Source of the DNA: an uncultured SAR86 cluster bacterium
Lineage (GTDB): Bacteria > Pseudomonadota > Gammaproteobacteria > Magnimaribacterales > D2472
DNA: 33,645 nt
Reading direction: 5' to 3'
Assembly (NCBI GenBank): GCA_902556355.1
Contig: CACDVW010000014.1
Coordinates: 1 to 33,645 of the forward strand
Shown here in pieces: positions 1 to 8,836 of this stretch. Position 1 is the stretch's first letter. Every line of letters starts with the position of its first letter. The translations under genes and the position numbers were made by a program. Below the pieces are notes generated by a model. It was given only the letters and a program-made list of their open reading frames with translations, was not told the origin of the DNA and searched no databases.

Positions 1-710
1 CTTGCGTAGTTAGAACATAGAAAAGCAGCAACATTACCGACTTCTTCAATAGTAACTGTTCTTCCAAGAGGTGCCCTTGAGGAATGTTGTCCTAGCATTT
101 TTCTAAAATTCTTTACCCCTGATGCTGCAAGAGTTTTAATTGGACCAGCTGAAATAGCATTCACTCTTATATTATTTGGTCCCAGCGATGCAGCAAGAAA
201 CCTGGTATTTGCTTCTAAACTAGCTTTAGCCAAACCCATAACATTGTAATTTGGCATTGTTTGCATTGCTCCTAAATAAGTTAATGTAAGCAAAGCAGAA
301 CTATCATTAAGCATGTCTTTAGATGCTTTGGCGAGTGCTGTGAAGCTATAGGAACTTATATCATGAGCTACTTGAAAACCCTCTCTGGTAGTAACATCTA
401 CAAAATTACCTGTTAATTGATCTGCAGGGGCAAACCCTATTGAATGAACAAGGCCATCAAAAGTTTCCCAATGTTTTTTTAATTCTTTAAAAGACTGTTC
501 AATGGATTCATCACTTGAGACATCGCACTCAATTAGTATATCTGAGCCGTATTCGTTAGCTAGAGGCTCTAAATTTTTGAGTAATCTTTCATTTTGATAG
601 GTAAAAGCTAAATCTGCACCTTCTCTATGCATTGCAGCAGCAATACCAGAGGCAATAGAGTACTTATTAGCTAAGCCAGTGATTAATATTTTTTTATCTT
701 TTAATAACAT
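1..710 (-). CDS. fabI: Enoyl-[acyl-carrier-protein] reductase (NADH), 3' end cut off by window
   Basis: It reduces trans-2-enoyl-ACP with NADH in the last step of each fatty-acid elongation cycle, in the cytoplasm. Reading the complement from the ATG at 708-710 gives 236 residues that follow E. coli FabI (262 aa) almost position by position. The Rossmann start is [17 protein letters not shown], followed by [18 protein letters not shown] and AHDISSYSF. The active-site stretch [19 protein letters not shown] contains Tyr145, Tyr155 and Lys162 (Tyr146/156 and Lys163 in E. coli), and [17 protein letters not shown] follows. Only about 25 C-terminal residues lie beyond base 1. The gene is divergent from the TonB-dependent receptor at 946, across a 235-bp very AT-rich gap. 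The family call is secure from the residues; no regulation is visible. Confidence 0.96.
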   Translation of the reverse strand, partial: MLLKDKKILITGLANKYSIASGIAAAMHREGADLAFTYQNERLLKNLEPLANEYGSDILIECDVSSDESIEQSFKELKKHWETFDGLVHSIGFAPADQLTGNFVDVTTREGFQVAHDISSYSFTALAKASKDMLNDSSALLTLTYLGAMQTMPNYNVMGLAKASLEANTRFLAASLGPNNIRVNAISAGPIKTLAASGVKNFRKMLGQHSSRAPLGRTVTIEEVGNVAAFLCSNYA

Positions 711-886
711 TAGGACATAAATTATTTAAAAAGTGTATTGTAAAAGAAAAATCAAATTAATTCTTATTTTGATGAAATAACAAAAAACAAACATATTAAA
801 AATTTATAATTAATTATAAATATAAAAAAAAATAGAATATTTCTTTGCTTTTTAAAAAAAAAGCGTTCACAATGGTCCGTATTATG

Positions 887-904
887 TAAAACGTATATGT
901 TTTA
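887..904. promoter_or_regulatory. Inverted repeat in the fabI/TonB receptor intergenic region
   Basis: TAAAAC and GTTTTA form perfect 6-bp arms around a 6-bp centre (GTATAT), ending 41 bp before the receptor ATG. The rest of the 711-945 gap is poly-A/T-rich with no other clear signal that I can see. The repeat could be an operator. The regulator is unknown, and in such AT-rich DNA chance is a real alternative. Confidence 0.35.
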
Positions 905-945
905 TATATATTTAATTAAATAAAACATAACTACAGGGGAATTGT

Positions 946-3765
946 ATGTTAAATAAGAAAAACTATTTATATTCAGTCTTAGCACTGACATTTGTATTTT
1001 TTAATACTGATGTAGTAGCTCAAGATGAATCTGAAGATAATGTTGAAGAAGTTGTTACTACGGGTACAAGAATTACATCTCAAGAATTTGAGTTAAATTC
1101 ACCTGTTGCTTCTTTAGGGGCGGAAGAATTTACTTTAACAGGTACTGTTAATGCTGAATCACTTCTAAATCAACTACCACAAATCATTCCAGGAAATGAT
1201 AGAACTTCAAATAACCCAGGATCTGGTATAGCTACTGTTGATCTTAGAGGCTTAGGTTCTACTAGAACATTGGTTCTATTGAATGGAAAAAGAATGGTTC
1301 CATCAACACAGGGAGGGACTGTTGATATAAACAATATTCCTACCGCGATGATTGAAAGAGTTGACGTTTTAACTGGTGGTGCTTCGGCTGTTTACGGTGC
1401 TGATGCTGTTGCTGGTGTTGTTAACTTCATTCTTAAAGATGATTTCGAAGGTGTACAATTGAATGCTGGTTATGAAATGACTACTGAGTATTCAGATACA
1501 ACACTTTTCTCAGCTGATGCTACTTTCGGTGCAAATACTGCTGATGGAAAAGGTAATGTTGTGTTTAATGTATCTCACACTGATCGTGGAGAGGTTTTCC
1601 AAGCAGATAGAGATTACACATTCTTCTCTCAGTGGGATGACGGTGCTGGTGGACTCTATAATGGTGGTTCATCTGGTGGTCCAAACACAAACATTTTCAG
1701 TGGTGCGGTAGCAGCAGGCACAACTATGGGTTGTTCTAGTTCAGGTGTAACTTTTGAAAAAGATGGTTCAATTAGATGTTATAGCAGTGATCCTGCTACA
1801 ACAGATGCATTTAACTATGCACCATTTAACTATGCTCAACTACCACAAACAAGAAACCAAGTTTCTGTAAAAGGTCATTATGAAATTAGTGATACAAAAA
1901 GAGTTTATGGAAGTGCTTACTTTACATCAAGTAATGTACCTTCTCAGTTAGCTCCTACTCCTATATTCCAGTCTGGATCTAAATTCTCAATAGACGGTAA
2001 TCCATTCTTACCAGCAGCTACTCAGGCTATATTGTCTGAAGCTTTTGGTGATGGTGTGGATAGTGATGCTGATGGTATCGATGATACAGGTACAGCATTC
2101 TTAAGAAGACGTATGCTTGAAGTTGGACCTAGAATCACTGATGATCAAATTAATACTCATCAATTTACAATTGGTATGGACGGCACATTATCTAATGGAA
2201 TGGCTTTCGATGTCTTCTATTCAGATGGTTGGATGCAAGGTTCTGGTACTCAAGACGGTAATGTTAGTAGAACAGCTTTCTTAGATGCTCTACTTGTAAC
2301 AACTGATGCTAATGGTAATGCAGTATGTATTAGTGGTGGCTCTTGTGCTCCAATGAATCTATGGGGTAGAGAAAATATTTCACAAGCTGCAGCTGATTAT
2401 GTAGCAATTAAAGTTGCCTCAGCTTATGATTATCACCTTAAATCTATGGGTGCAACATTGTCTGGAGATACTGGATTTGATCTTCCTGGTGGTGATGTAT
2501 TATTCGTAGCTGGTTGGGAAAAGAGATCAGAAGATGCTGATTACAGACCTTCACAAGATCTTCATACTGGTAACATAGCTGGTTTTAATGGATCTCCTGC
2601 TTCAGGTGGCGGATTTGATGTTACTGAACTTTACGGTGAGTTAACATTGCCTGTTACAGATAAATTAGGTGGTTCAGTTGCTTACAGAGAATCAGATTAC
2701 GATACATTTGGAAGTAAAGGTACTTACAGGGTAGATGCTGGTTACGAATTAAATGACATGGTTAAGCTTAGAACTTCTTACAACTTTGCTGTAAGAGCTC
2801 CAAGTATTTCTGCTTTGTACTCTCCAGCAGGAGAAAACTTCCCATCAGCAAATGACCCTTGTTCATCAAAAGGAACGGTTCAAACTGACGCTGTTAGAGC
2901 AATTTGTGTTGCTACAGGTGTTCCAGCTGATCAAGTGTTTACTCAAGCAATTGACTTAGCTGCACAGCAGGTAAGATCACTCGTTGGTGGTAACCCAAAC
3001 CTTGAACCAGAAGAAGCTGATACTATGACTTATGGTGTTGTTCTAACTGATGTGATTCCTGGCTTAACAGTTTCTGTTGATGCATATGATATTGAAATCG
3101 AGAATGTTATTGCTGCTTTTGGTGGTAGTGCTTCTAATGTATTAAATACATGTTATGGAATCTCTGGTAATAATAGCGGAGCAAGTTCACCTTTCTGTGA
3201 AGTTATTAACAGAAGAGCTGATGGAACAATTGAGTATGTTTCTTTACTATCACAAAACAATGCTTCATATGAAGTATCTGGTGTTGATATTTTAGCTTCA
3301 TATGACACATCAATAATGGGTAAAGATGTTAGATTTAACTTTGTTGGTGGAATAGTAGAAGATAATACATTTGTTGCGTTTGCTGGTGATACTCCTGTTG
3401 AGTGTGCTGGTGAATTCGGTTCTGAGTGTGGTGAGCCAAACCCTGAGTGGTCTCACAGACTTACTGCTGTCACAGATATGTGGGGCGGTACTGTTCAAGT
3501 AACTTGGAGACACATTGGTGAATCTGATGATGATGAATCATTAGGTTACACATTAGCTGTTCCTACACTTGATTCAGAGGACTACATCGACATGACTTAT
3601 AGACGTCCTGTTGGTAACAATGGATCTTTCTTAATTGGATTTGATAACTTATTTGATGTGGATACACCTATCTTAGGTGATAACCAAGAACAATCAAATA
3701 CTTATCCAGCTACATATGATGTATTTGGAAGAACAGTATTTGTAAAATATACACTTCAATTCTAA
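946..3765 (+). CDS. TonB-dependent outer-membrane receptor 1
   Basis: This is an outer-membrane active transporter of 939 aa powered by TonB/ExbBD; its substrate is not identified. Residues 1-25 form a Sec signal peptide (hydrophobic VLALTFVFF, likely cleavage VVA25|Q26). An acidic stretch follows, with a TonB-box-like EEVVTTG at 34-40. A plug domain spans about residues 40-165 (VDLRGLGSTRTLVLLNGKR; IERVDVLTGGASAVYGADA; GVVNFILK). The remainder is a long beta-barrel ending in YTLQF, with the usual terminal aromatic residue. Several cysteine pairs occur in loop-like regions. The start is supported by an AGGGG Shine-Dalgarno about 8 nt upstream. The gene is monocistronic, with its own terminator at 3783-3811, and no SapC or hydrolase partner is next to it. 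Confidence 0.93.
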   Translation: MLNKKNYLYSVLALTFVFFNTDVVAQDESEDNVEEVVTTGTRITSQEFELNSPVASLGAEEFTLTGTVNAESLLNQLPQIIPGNDRTSNNPGSGIATVDLRGLGSTRTLVLLNGKRMVPSTQGGTVDINNIPTAMIERVDVLTGGASAVYGADAVAGVVNFILKDDFEGVQLNAGYEMTTEYSDTTLFSADATFGANTADGKGNVVFNVSHTDRGEVFQADRDYTFFSQWDDGAGGLYNGGSSGGPNTNIFSGAVAAGTTMGCSSSGVTFEKDGSIRCYSSDPATTDAFNYAPFNYAQLPQTRNQVSVKGHYEISDTKRVYGSAYFTSSNVPSQLAPTPIFQSGSKFSIDGNPFLPAATQAILSEAFGDGVDSDADGIDDTGTAFLRRRMLEVGPRITDDQINTHQFTIGMDGTLSNGMAFDVFYSDGWMQGSGTQDGNVSRTAFLDALLVTTDANGNAVCISGGSCAPMNLWGRENISQAAADYVAIKVASAYDYHLKSMGATLSGDTGFDLPGGDVLFVAGWEKRSEDADYRPSQDLHTGNIAGFNGSPASGGGFDVTELYGELTLPVTDKLGGSVAYRESDYDTFGSKGTYRVDAGYELNDMVKLRTSYNFAVRAPSISALYSPAGENFPSANDPCSSKGTVQTDAVRAICVATGVPADQVFTQAIDLAAQQVRSLVGGNPNLEPEEADTMTYGVVLTDVIPGLTVSVDAYDIEIENVIAAFGGSASNVLNTCYGISGNNSGASSPFCEVINRRADGTIEYVSLLSQNNASYEVSGVDILASYDTSIMGKDVRFNFVGGIVEDNTFVAFAGDTPVECAGEFGSECGEPNPEWSHRLTAVTDMWGGTVQVTWRHIGESDDDESLGYTLAVPTLDSEDYIDMTYRRPVGNNGSFLIGFDNLFDVDTPILGDNQEQSNTYPATYDVFGRTVFVKYTLQF

Positions 3766-3782
3766 TTAATATCTATTAATTA

Positions 3783-3811
3783 AAAAGAGGGCTTAGGCCC
3801 TCTTTTTTTTG
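3783..3811 (+). terminator. Rho-independent terminator of receptor 1
   Basis: The stem AAGAGGGC/GCCCTCTT (8 bp, extendable with A-T pairs) closes a TTAG loop and is followed by a run of T. It starts 18 bp after the receptor stop. The opposite strand carries a shorter U-run (five), so it may also stop transcripts from the convergent gene at 3930-5069. Confidence 0.9.
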
Positions 3812-3929
3812 CTTATGATTTAGTAAATGATGAACTATAAAATTTATATTTTAAATCTTTAGCTGCTGTTATTAATAAAGTCTATATTAGCGTGATAAAT
3901 GATTATGTAAAAATTAAAACAAAAATATA

Positions 3930-5069
3930 TTATTTAATTTTTTGTTTTTGAGTTTCGTCTCTATGTTTCTTTAGATACTTCATAAAAGGTGTGCCACCCG
4001 TACCTGTGATAGTTGAACCGCCTCTTCCAAAAGGATTCTTAATTTGAGATTGTTTATGAATATATGTAGCTGCAAATTCAAGATGCTGAGCTCGAAAAAT
4101 TCTAATCTCCTCTAAGCATTTGTTATATTCATTAGTTAGTTTTTTTGATTGATGAATATACTGCTTAGCATTTGACTTAGTTTCTACATCTTCTATTAGC
4201 TTTCTATGCTCAGGAGGCATATAGTCTCGCATTTCATTAAGATAATGTCTTAAATGATCATTGGTATGATAAATACCAAGGGCACCATCTAAAAAAGGAA
4301 TCATACTGCTTTGTGCGCCTGTCTCTCCTCTAAAAAACTGTGGCTTATTATTAAACTGATTTTGATATATTAAGCCTTTCTTTAAATCAGGATTATCTTT
4401 TGTACCAAAAATAAATGGCCTTACTCTGTGATAGTAAACATAAGGATCACATTTCTCAGGCATTCTTGAAAATATGGAATTTACATCTCTAAGAGAAGAA
4501 ATAATATCCTTTAAATGTTTTGAGTAAGTAGATATTGAATCATCTTTATTTAATCTTGATAGTTCATGAGCACCATTAAGAGCTTTTGATGCTGCATTTT
4601 CTATACAAACATGAATGGTAACAAACCAGTCTTCATCAACACCACCAAGAAAGTTCGTTAACAGGCCAACATTTTCAAGGCTTATTGGTTCTTTTGTATT
4701 TAATCTATACCAATTATCAAGACAGTAGCTAGCATAACTTAGAATAGGGGGCCTACCTAAATAATTTGATAATTGGACCCAGGGTCTCGATAAGGATTCA
4801 GGTAAAATATTAGCAGGACTATTTGAACCCCAAATATAAGCATGTGATATAAAGCTTATGTGAACCATGGCTAGCTTGATCTCTTTTTCGTTTTTACTTT
4901 TAATCAAATTATTTACTGATAGATCGTTTGGCTTTAACTTATTAATTGTGCTTTGAACTGTACCTGTGAGCAAAAGTTTTGGTATTTGAGATGCTATATC
5001 AGCAATTTTTTTTAATGATCTAGACGGTGATTTGTATTCAGAGATAGGATCTTTCTTTGGTAAAAACAT
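3930..5069 (-). CDS. Indoleamine 2,3-dioxygenase-family haem protein
   Basis: The family opens the indole ring of L-tryptophan with O2 to give N-formylkynurenine, in the cytoplasm with haem b. The 379-aa product shows the IDO landmarks in order: PPILSYASYCLDNW (108-120), YYHRVRPFIFG (212-222) with Arg217 at the place of human IDO1 Arg231, and FFRGETGAQSSMIPFLDGAL (246-264). Then come RDYMPPEHRKLIE (281-293), FRAQHLEFAATYI (325-337) with His329 as the expected proximal haem ligand, and GTGGTPFMKYLKKHRDET near the C-terminus. A tyrosine (Tyr212) appears where human IDO1 has Phe226. No kynureninase, kynurenine formamidase or other tryptophan gene is adjacent, so its pathway partner is unknown. 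It is convergent with receptor 1 and divergent from the RNA gene at 5197. No clear Shine-Dalgarno is seen before the ATG. Confidence 0.88.
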   Translation of the reverse strand: MFLPKKDPISEYKSPSRSLKKIADIASQIPKLLLTGTVQSTINKLKPNDLSVNNLIKSKNEKEIKLAMVHISFISHAYIWGSNSPANILPESLSRPWVQLSNYLGRPPILSYASYCLDNWYRLNTKEPISLENVGLLTNFLGGVDEDWFVTIHVCIENAASKALNGAHELSRLNKDDSISTYSKHLKDIISSLRDVNSIFSRMPEKCDPYVYYHRVRPFIFGTKDNPDLKKGLIYQNQFNNKPQFFRGETGAQSSMIPFLDGALGIYHTNDHLRHYLNEMRDYMPPEHRKLIEDVETKSNAKQYIHQSKKLTNEYNKCLEEIRIFRAQHLEFAATYIHKQSQIKNPFGRGGSTITGTGGTPFMKYLKKHRDETQKQKIK

Positions 5070-5162
5070 ATCTAAATTAATTATATTATTTATATATATT
5101 GTAGTATTTTTTTATCATCAAAAAATAATTTAAAAAAATATTATTTTTTTTTAAATAAAGTG

Positions 5163-5190
5163 TTGACATAAATTCTAAAAGGAGTATATT
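5163..5190 (+). promoter_or_regulatory. Sigma70-type promoter of the unassigned RNA
   Basis: A perfect -35 TTGACA (5163-5168), a 16-bp spacer and a -10 TATATT (5185-5190) predict a start near 5197. It is the best promoter by eye in the window. It faces a stretch with no reading frame that ends in a terminator, which is the arrangement expected of a stable RNA gene. Confidence 0.75.
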
Positions 5191-5196
5191 TAATAG

Positions 5197-5418
5197 ACCA
5201 ACTTGATTCCGACTAACAATCAACTGCAGACGGGAGTTAGAGAGGTCAAGGAGGAAGAGCCCATAGGGTGAAAGCGTTGCTAAGAGTCGACGATAAAAAA
5301 GAGCTTAGTAACCCACCAAGAGTTCAAGAGAAAGAACTCAAGGAGCCAGAGAAAATCTCACTTTGGACCCCTAAGGATCTCGAACTTAAAGAAACAGAGC
5401 TAGTCTCTGTTTTTTTTC
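5197..5418 (+). ncRNA. Unassigned structured non-coding RNA, about 220 nt
   Basis: A strong promoter and a clear terminator delimit this stretch, which has no convincing reading frame and is visibly richer in G+C than the flanking gaps. Helices can be drawn by hand. CTAAC 5213-5217 pairs with GTTAG 5236-5240. GTTGCTAAG 5276-5284 pairs with CTTAGTAAC 5304-5312 (one G-U). GAGTTC 5320-5325 pairs with GAACTC 5334-5339, with CC/GG outside a symmetric AA/AA loop. GAGA 5349-5352 pairs with TCTC 5356-5359 inside CCA/TGG. GGTCAAG 5244-5250 may pair with CTTTGGACC 5361-5369 to close the central part. Six GGA triplets occur, several between helices, which would be compatible with a CsrA-sequestering RNA, but the count is low. 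I do not recognise the family; it is not RNase P, tmRNA, SRP RNA or an obvious 6S RNA. It is convergent with oadB. Confidence 0.65.
5391..5418 (+). terminator. Rho-independent terminator of the RNA gene, possibly bidirectional
   Basis: The stem ACAGAG/CTCTGT, extendable by A-T pairs, closes a CTAGT loop and is followed by eight or more T. Read on the minus strand, the same hairpin is followed by TTTCTTT, so it could also end the oad transcript, whose stop lies only 10 bp away at 5428. Confidence 0.9.
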
Positions 5419-5427
5419 GCCTAGAAT

Positions 5428-6714
5428 TTAGCTTAAGAATTTAATCATTACACCTGCAGCAACTGCAGAACCTATAACACCGGCTATATTTGGGCCCATT
5501 GCATGCATCAGCAGATGATTTTGTGAGTTGTATTCAAGTCCAACTTTATTCACAACCCTAGCTGCCATTGGAACTGCGGAGACTCCAGCTGCTCCAATTA
5601 ATGGATTAATCTTAGTTTTACTAAATACATTTATAAGTTTTGCTACTAAAACTCCAGCTGCAGTCCCAATAGCAAATGCCACCATACCTAGAATTAAAAT
5701 ACCCAAGGTTTCAGGTGATAAAAATTTATCTGCTGCAAGTTTTGATCCGACAGATAAACCTAAAAATATTGTAACTATATTAATCAAAGAATTCTGAGCA
5801 ACATCACTTAATCTATCAACCACTAAAGATTCTTTCATTAGATTTCCAAGACATAGCATACCTAATAGTGGTGCCGCACTAGGCAGCAATAACCCAACAA
5901 GTAAAAAAAGCATGATTGGAAACACTATTTTTTCTTTTTGAGATACTTTCCTTAGTTGAACCATAGAAATAGTTCTCTCATCTTCTGTTGTTAAAGCTTT
6001 CATTATTGGTGGCTGAATTAATGGAACTAAAGCCATATATGAGTATGCAGCTACAGCAATTGGTCCTAACAATTCAGGCGCGAGGATTGATGAAACATAT
6101 ATAGCAGTTGGACCATCAGCACCGCCAATTATGCCAGTTGCAGCAGCTTGCTTTAAAGTGAATTCTATAAGTCCATAATAATCTAATAGAAGGGCGCCCA
6201 TAACTGTTGCAAAAATACCAAACTGCGCAGCAGCACCCAAAATTAATGTCTTTGGGTTTGCCAAAAGCGGACCAAAATCTGTCATGGCACCAACACCCAT
6301 AAAAATTAATAATGGAGCTATACCTGATCCAATGGCAGTTTCATAAAATATATATAAGATGCCAGGACTATAGCCTAAATTTTGTGCAGCAATATTTAAG
6401 TGTTGAAGTTCACTAAATGATGCGTTCTTTAAAAATTCTGAAAGATTAAATCCACTAATAGATAGTTCAGAAATAACAGTTCTTATTTCACCGGGATTAT
6501 TGGCATAAATAAGTTTTTCTATTGGACTCATAGATAAACCAATTTCAGGAATATTTGTTAATAAAGCACCAAATCCAATTGGCAGCAGCAGTAGTGGTTC
6601 AAATTTCTTGTTTATTGCCAGGTATATCAAAAGCAATCCAACAAGAATCATTATAGATTGCTCTATTGTTATACTAAATATTCCAAGAGTTGAAAAAAAT
6701 TCAATTAAGTTCAT
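5428..6714 (-). CDS. oadB: Oxaloacetate decarboxylase, beta subunit (Na+-translocating)
   Basis: This inner-membrane subunit of the biotin-dependent Na+ pump decarboxylates the carboxybiotin delivered by OadA and exports Na+. The product has 428 aa, close to the usual length of about 430, and is hydrophobic throughout with multiple membrane segments. Family signatures are [12 protein letters not shown] (about 46-57), [19 protein letters not shown] (138-157), [16 protein letters not shown] (around 194-209) with the conserved Asp, [16 protein letters not shown], and the C-terminal [22 protein letters not shown]. The ATG overlaps the oadA stop by one base (TAATG on the coding strand), so translation is probably coupled. 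Family alternatives are the beta subunits of methylmalonyl-CoA or glutaconyl-CoA decarboxylase; the adjacent OadA-type alpha subunit favours oxaloacetate. Confidence 0.93.
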   Translation of the reverse strand: MNLIEFFSTLGIFSITIEQSIMILVGLLLIYLAINKKFEPLLLLPIGFGALLTNIPEIGLSMSPIEKLIYANNPGEIRTVISELSISGFNLSEFLKNASFSELQHLNIAAQNLGYSPGILYIFYETAIGSGIAPLLIFMGVGAMTDFGPLLANPKTLILGAAAQFGIFATVMGALLLDYYGLIEFTLKQAAATGIIGGADGPTAIYVSSILAPELLGPIAVAAYSYMALVPLIQPPIMKALTTEDERTISMVQLRKVSQKEKIVFPIMLFLLVGLLLPSAAPLLGMLCLGNLMKESLVVDRLSDVAQNSLINIVTIFLGLSVGSKLAADKFLSPETLGILILGMVAFAIGTAAGVLVAKLINVFSKTKINPLIGAAGVSAVPMAARVVNKVGLEYNSQNHLLMHAMGPNIAGVIGSAVAAGVMIKFLS

Positions 6715-8468
6715 TAAACTACCTCAAATAAAGGATCGCCTGATTGGACTTTGTCACCATTTTTGATGAAGATTTGTTTAATTTTTCCGCTAGTTGGTGT
6801 TTTAATTGTTGTCTCCATTTTCATTGCTTCTAAAACAATAATGGTTTCATCATCACTAACAGTATCTCCAACATTTTTTTCAATTCTAAAAATATTTCCA
6901 GCTAGTGGAGCATTTACAACCATACCAGTTTCATCTGATACAGGCTCATTATTTGATTGAAGTTCTAAATTTGAATTACTGTTTATTATTTCTGGTTCAT
7001 CAGTTTGTGAATACTTTACCAGATAATCTGTTTCATCTATTACAACCTTATAATATCCATTTTTTTCTTCACTTAACTGAGATGGAGATTTTTCGAAATA
7101 ATCTTTATTTTCTTTATTCTCTAAGAACTTTAATCCTATTTCAGGAAAGAGGGTATAGATAAGTATATTTTCTTCAGTATCATCAACGCTAATATTATTT
7201 TCTTCTAGTGATTTTAAATACTTTGCTTTCGTGAGTTTATACTCATTTTCATCTATGAGATCTGCAGGACGGCATGTTATTGGATCTTCATCACCAAGAA
7301 CTTTATCCTGTAATTTTTTATCAACATCTGCAGGAGTTTTACCATATTCACCTTTTAGAATGGCTTGAGTTTCCTTTGTTATAACCTTATATCTTTCATT
7401 ATTTAGCACATTTATTACTGCCTGCGTTCCTACAATTTGTGATGTTGGAGTTACAAGCGGTATGTATCCTAAATCAGAGCGAACATTTGGAATCTCATCT
7501 ATAACTTCATCAAATTTATCAACTGCATTTTGTTCTTTAAGTTGACTTTCAAGATTTGTAAGCATTCCTCCAGGAACTTGAGAAGTAATTATCCTTGCAT
7601 CAACACCTTTAAGAGATCCTTCAAAATCAGCATATTTTTTTCTAACCTCTCTAAAGTGCTTCGCAATTAGAGCTAAGTTATCTATCTTAATATCTGTTTC
7701 ATATTGTGTGTCTTTTAATATACCGACTATCGTCTCAGTTGCTGAATGCCCGTAGGTCATACTCATTGATGAAATTGACGTATCAACATTATCTAATCCT
7801 GCTTCGATACACTTAATTGCAGTTGTTGTAGACATTCCTGTAGTTGCATGACTATGAAGATGAATAGGAATCTCAATGCTTTCTTTAAGTTTAGAAACAA
7901 GCTCATATCCAACATATGGATCTAGTAGTCCAGCCATATCTTTTATAGCAAGTGTATGACATCCAAGATCTTGAAGCTTATTAGCTAAATCTAGCCATGT
8001 TTGCATATTATGAACTGGGCTTGTTGTATAGGACATAGTGCCCTGAGCATGACCATCTATATCAATGGTAGCTTTTATTGCAGTTTTCATATTTCTTGTG
8101 TCATTTAAGGCATCAAAAATTCTAAAAACATCAACACCATTCTCTTTAGATTTTTCAATAAATTTAAACACAATTTCATCAGAGTAATGCTTGTATCCAA
8201 GAAGATTTTGACCTCTTAAAAGCATCTGCTGAGGTGTGTTAGGCATTTTTGACTTTATATTTCTAATTCTTTCCCATGGGTCTTCGCCAAGATATCTTAT
8301 ACATGAATCAAAGATTGCTCCTCCCCATGACTCAACTGACCAAAACCCTATTGAATCCATATGAGACAGAATAGATTCCATATCTTCGTATCTAAGTCTT
8401 GTGGCCAACAATGATTGATGACCATCTCTCAGTACTACTTCTGTGACTCCTATTTTTTTCTTATCCAT
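6714..8468 (-). CDS. oadA: Oxaloacetate decarboxylase, alpha subunit with biotin carrier
   Basis: This carboxyltransferase moves the C4 carboxyl of oxaloacetate to biotin, giving pyruvate; it docks on OadB/OadG at the membrane. The 584 aa show a HMGL-like TIM barrel at about 1-270. It carries the entry motif [15 protein letters not shown] (Asp15), Lys176 in LAIKDMAG and the metal ligands His205/His207 in [10 protein letters not shown] conserved carboxylase domain spans about 280-475 ([27 protein letters not shown]). A biotinyl domain closes the protein with VLEAMKMET, biotin-accepting Lys550. The linker at about 476-510 is acidic and low in complexity, rather than the Ala/Pro-rich linker of enterobacterial OadA. 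The gene overlaps oadG by 8 bp and oadB by 1 bp. The decarboxylation yields pyruvate, which joins the pool used by aceE/aceF. Confidence 0.95.
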   Translation of the reverse strand: MDKKKIGVTEVVLRDGHQSLLATRLRYEDMESILSHMDSIGFWSVESWGGAIFDSCIRYLGEDPWERIRNIKSKMPNTPQQMLLRGQNLLGYKHYSDEIVFKFIEKSKENGVDVFRIFDALNDTRNMKTAIKATIDIDGHAQGTMSYTTSPVHNMQTWLDLANKLQDLGCHTLAIKDMAGLLDPYVGYELVSKLKESIEIPIHLHSHATTGMSTTTAIKCIEAGLDNVDTSISSMSMTYGHSATETIVGILKDTQYETDIKIDNLALIAKHFREVRKKYADFEGSLKGVDARIITSQVPGGMLTNLESQLKEQNAVDKFDEVIDEIPNVRSDLGYIPLVTPTSQIVGTQAVINVLNNERYKVITKETQAILKGEYGKTPADVDKKLQDKVLGDEDPITCRPADLIDENEYKLTKAKYLKSLEENNISVDDTEENILIYTLFPEIGLKFLENKENKDYFEKSPSQLSEEKNGYYKVVIDETDYLVKYSQTDEPEIINSNSNLELQSNNEPVSDETGMVVNAPLAGNIFRIEKNVGDTVSDDETIIVLEAMKMETTIKTPTSGKIKQIFIKNGDKVQSGDPLFEVV

Positions 8469-8694
8469 TAAAGATTCTCTTATTAATTAAATTTATTATT
8501 TTTAAATGCTCTTCAGGTACTTCATTAGATTTTTTACCAGAGGGCATATTTGTATTTACTTTTTCAGTTTTAATATCATCTTTAAGGAGAAGGGCTGATG
8601 TATTTATTAATGTTATTAATATTGTCAAGAAAATAAATACAGTAATCATGCCGGTAAGCATGAGATTTATTCCTGAAGAAATTAATTCGCTCAT
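8461..8694 (-). CDS. oadG: Oxaloacetate decarboxylase, gamma subunit
   Basis: This small membrane anchor assembles the alpha and beta subunits of the Na+ pump. The product has 77 aa (the family is typically about 80-90). One hydrophobic helix (about residues 8-37, LMLTGMITVFIFLTILITLIN) is followed by a charged cytosolic tail. The family is poorly conserved, so the call rests on size, topology and position as first gene of an oadG-oadA-oadB operon, the order seen in known oad operons. The tail lacks an obvious His-rich Zn-binding end. The start lies 142 bp from the divergent gapA, so both share the control region with the HexR-type box at 8797-8811. Confidence 0.82.
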   Translation of the reverse strand: MSELISSGINLMLTGMITVFIFLTILITLINTSALLLKDDIKTEKVNTNMPSGKKSNEVPEEHLKIINLINKRIFNG

Positions 8695-8796
8695 AAAGAT
8701 TATTAAGTATTATTTAAAAAAACCTACTTTTATAACTAGGTTAATTTTGTATATTAATGAAAATATTATACAATATATCATATTAATTTAAAATAT

Positions 8797-8811
8797 TGTA
8801 AATAATTTACA
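8797..8811. promoter_or_regulatory. HexR-type operator between oadG and gapA
   Basis: TGTAAATAATTTACA is a perfect 15-bp palindrome (7-bp arms about a central base), 25 bp before the gapA ATG. It matches the published gammaproteobacterial HexR consensus (TGTAAT-N3-ATTACA) closely, with A/T exchanged at the sixth base of each arm. HexR is encoded in this window and gapA is a classic HexR target. Its place in a divergent gap means it could also act on oadGAB. Binding is inferred. Confidence 0.75.
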
Positions 8812-8836
8812 TTTAGAAATAACCTTTTATTTAATT

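Noticed and set aside
3310-3513. Minus-strand reading frames inside the receptor genes and other CDS
   Set aside because: They are shadows of strong plus-strand genes, without a ribosome-binding site, domain or family resemblance.
5197-5418. RNase P RNA, tmRNA, SRP RNA or 6S RNA
   Set aside because: GAGGAAGAGCCCATAGGG faintly recalls the RNase P P4 region, but the ACAGAA element and the length are wrong. There is no CCA-type tmRNA end and no SRP GNAR loop. The strong local hairpins do not form the single long rod with a central bubble of 6S RNA.
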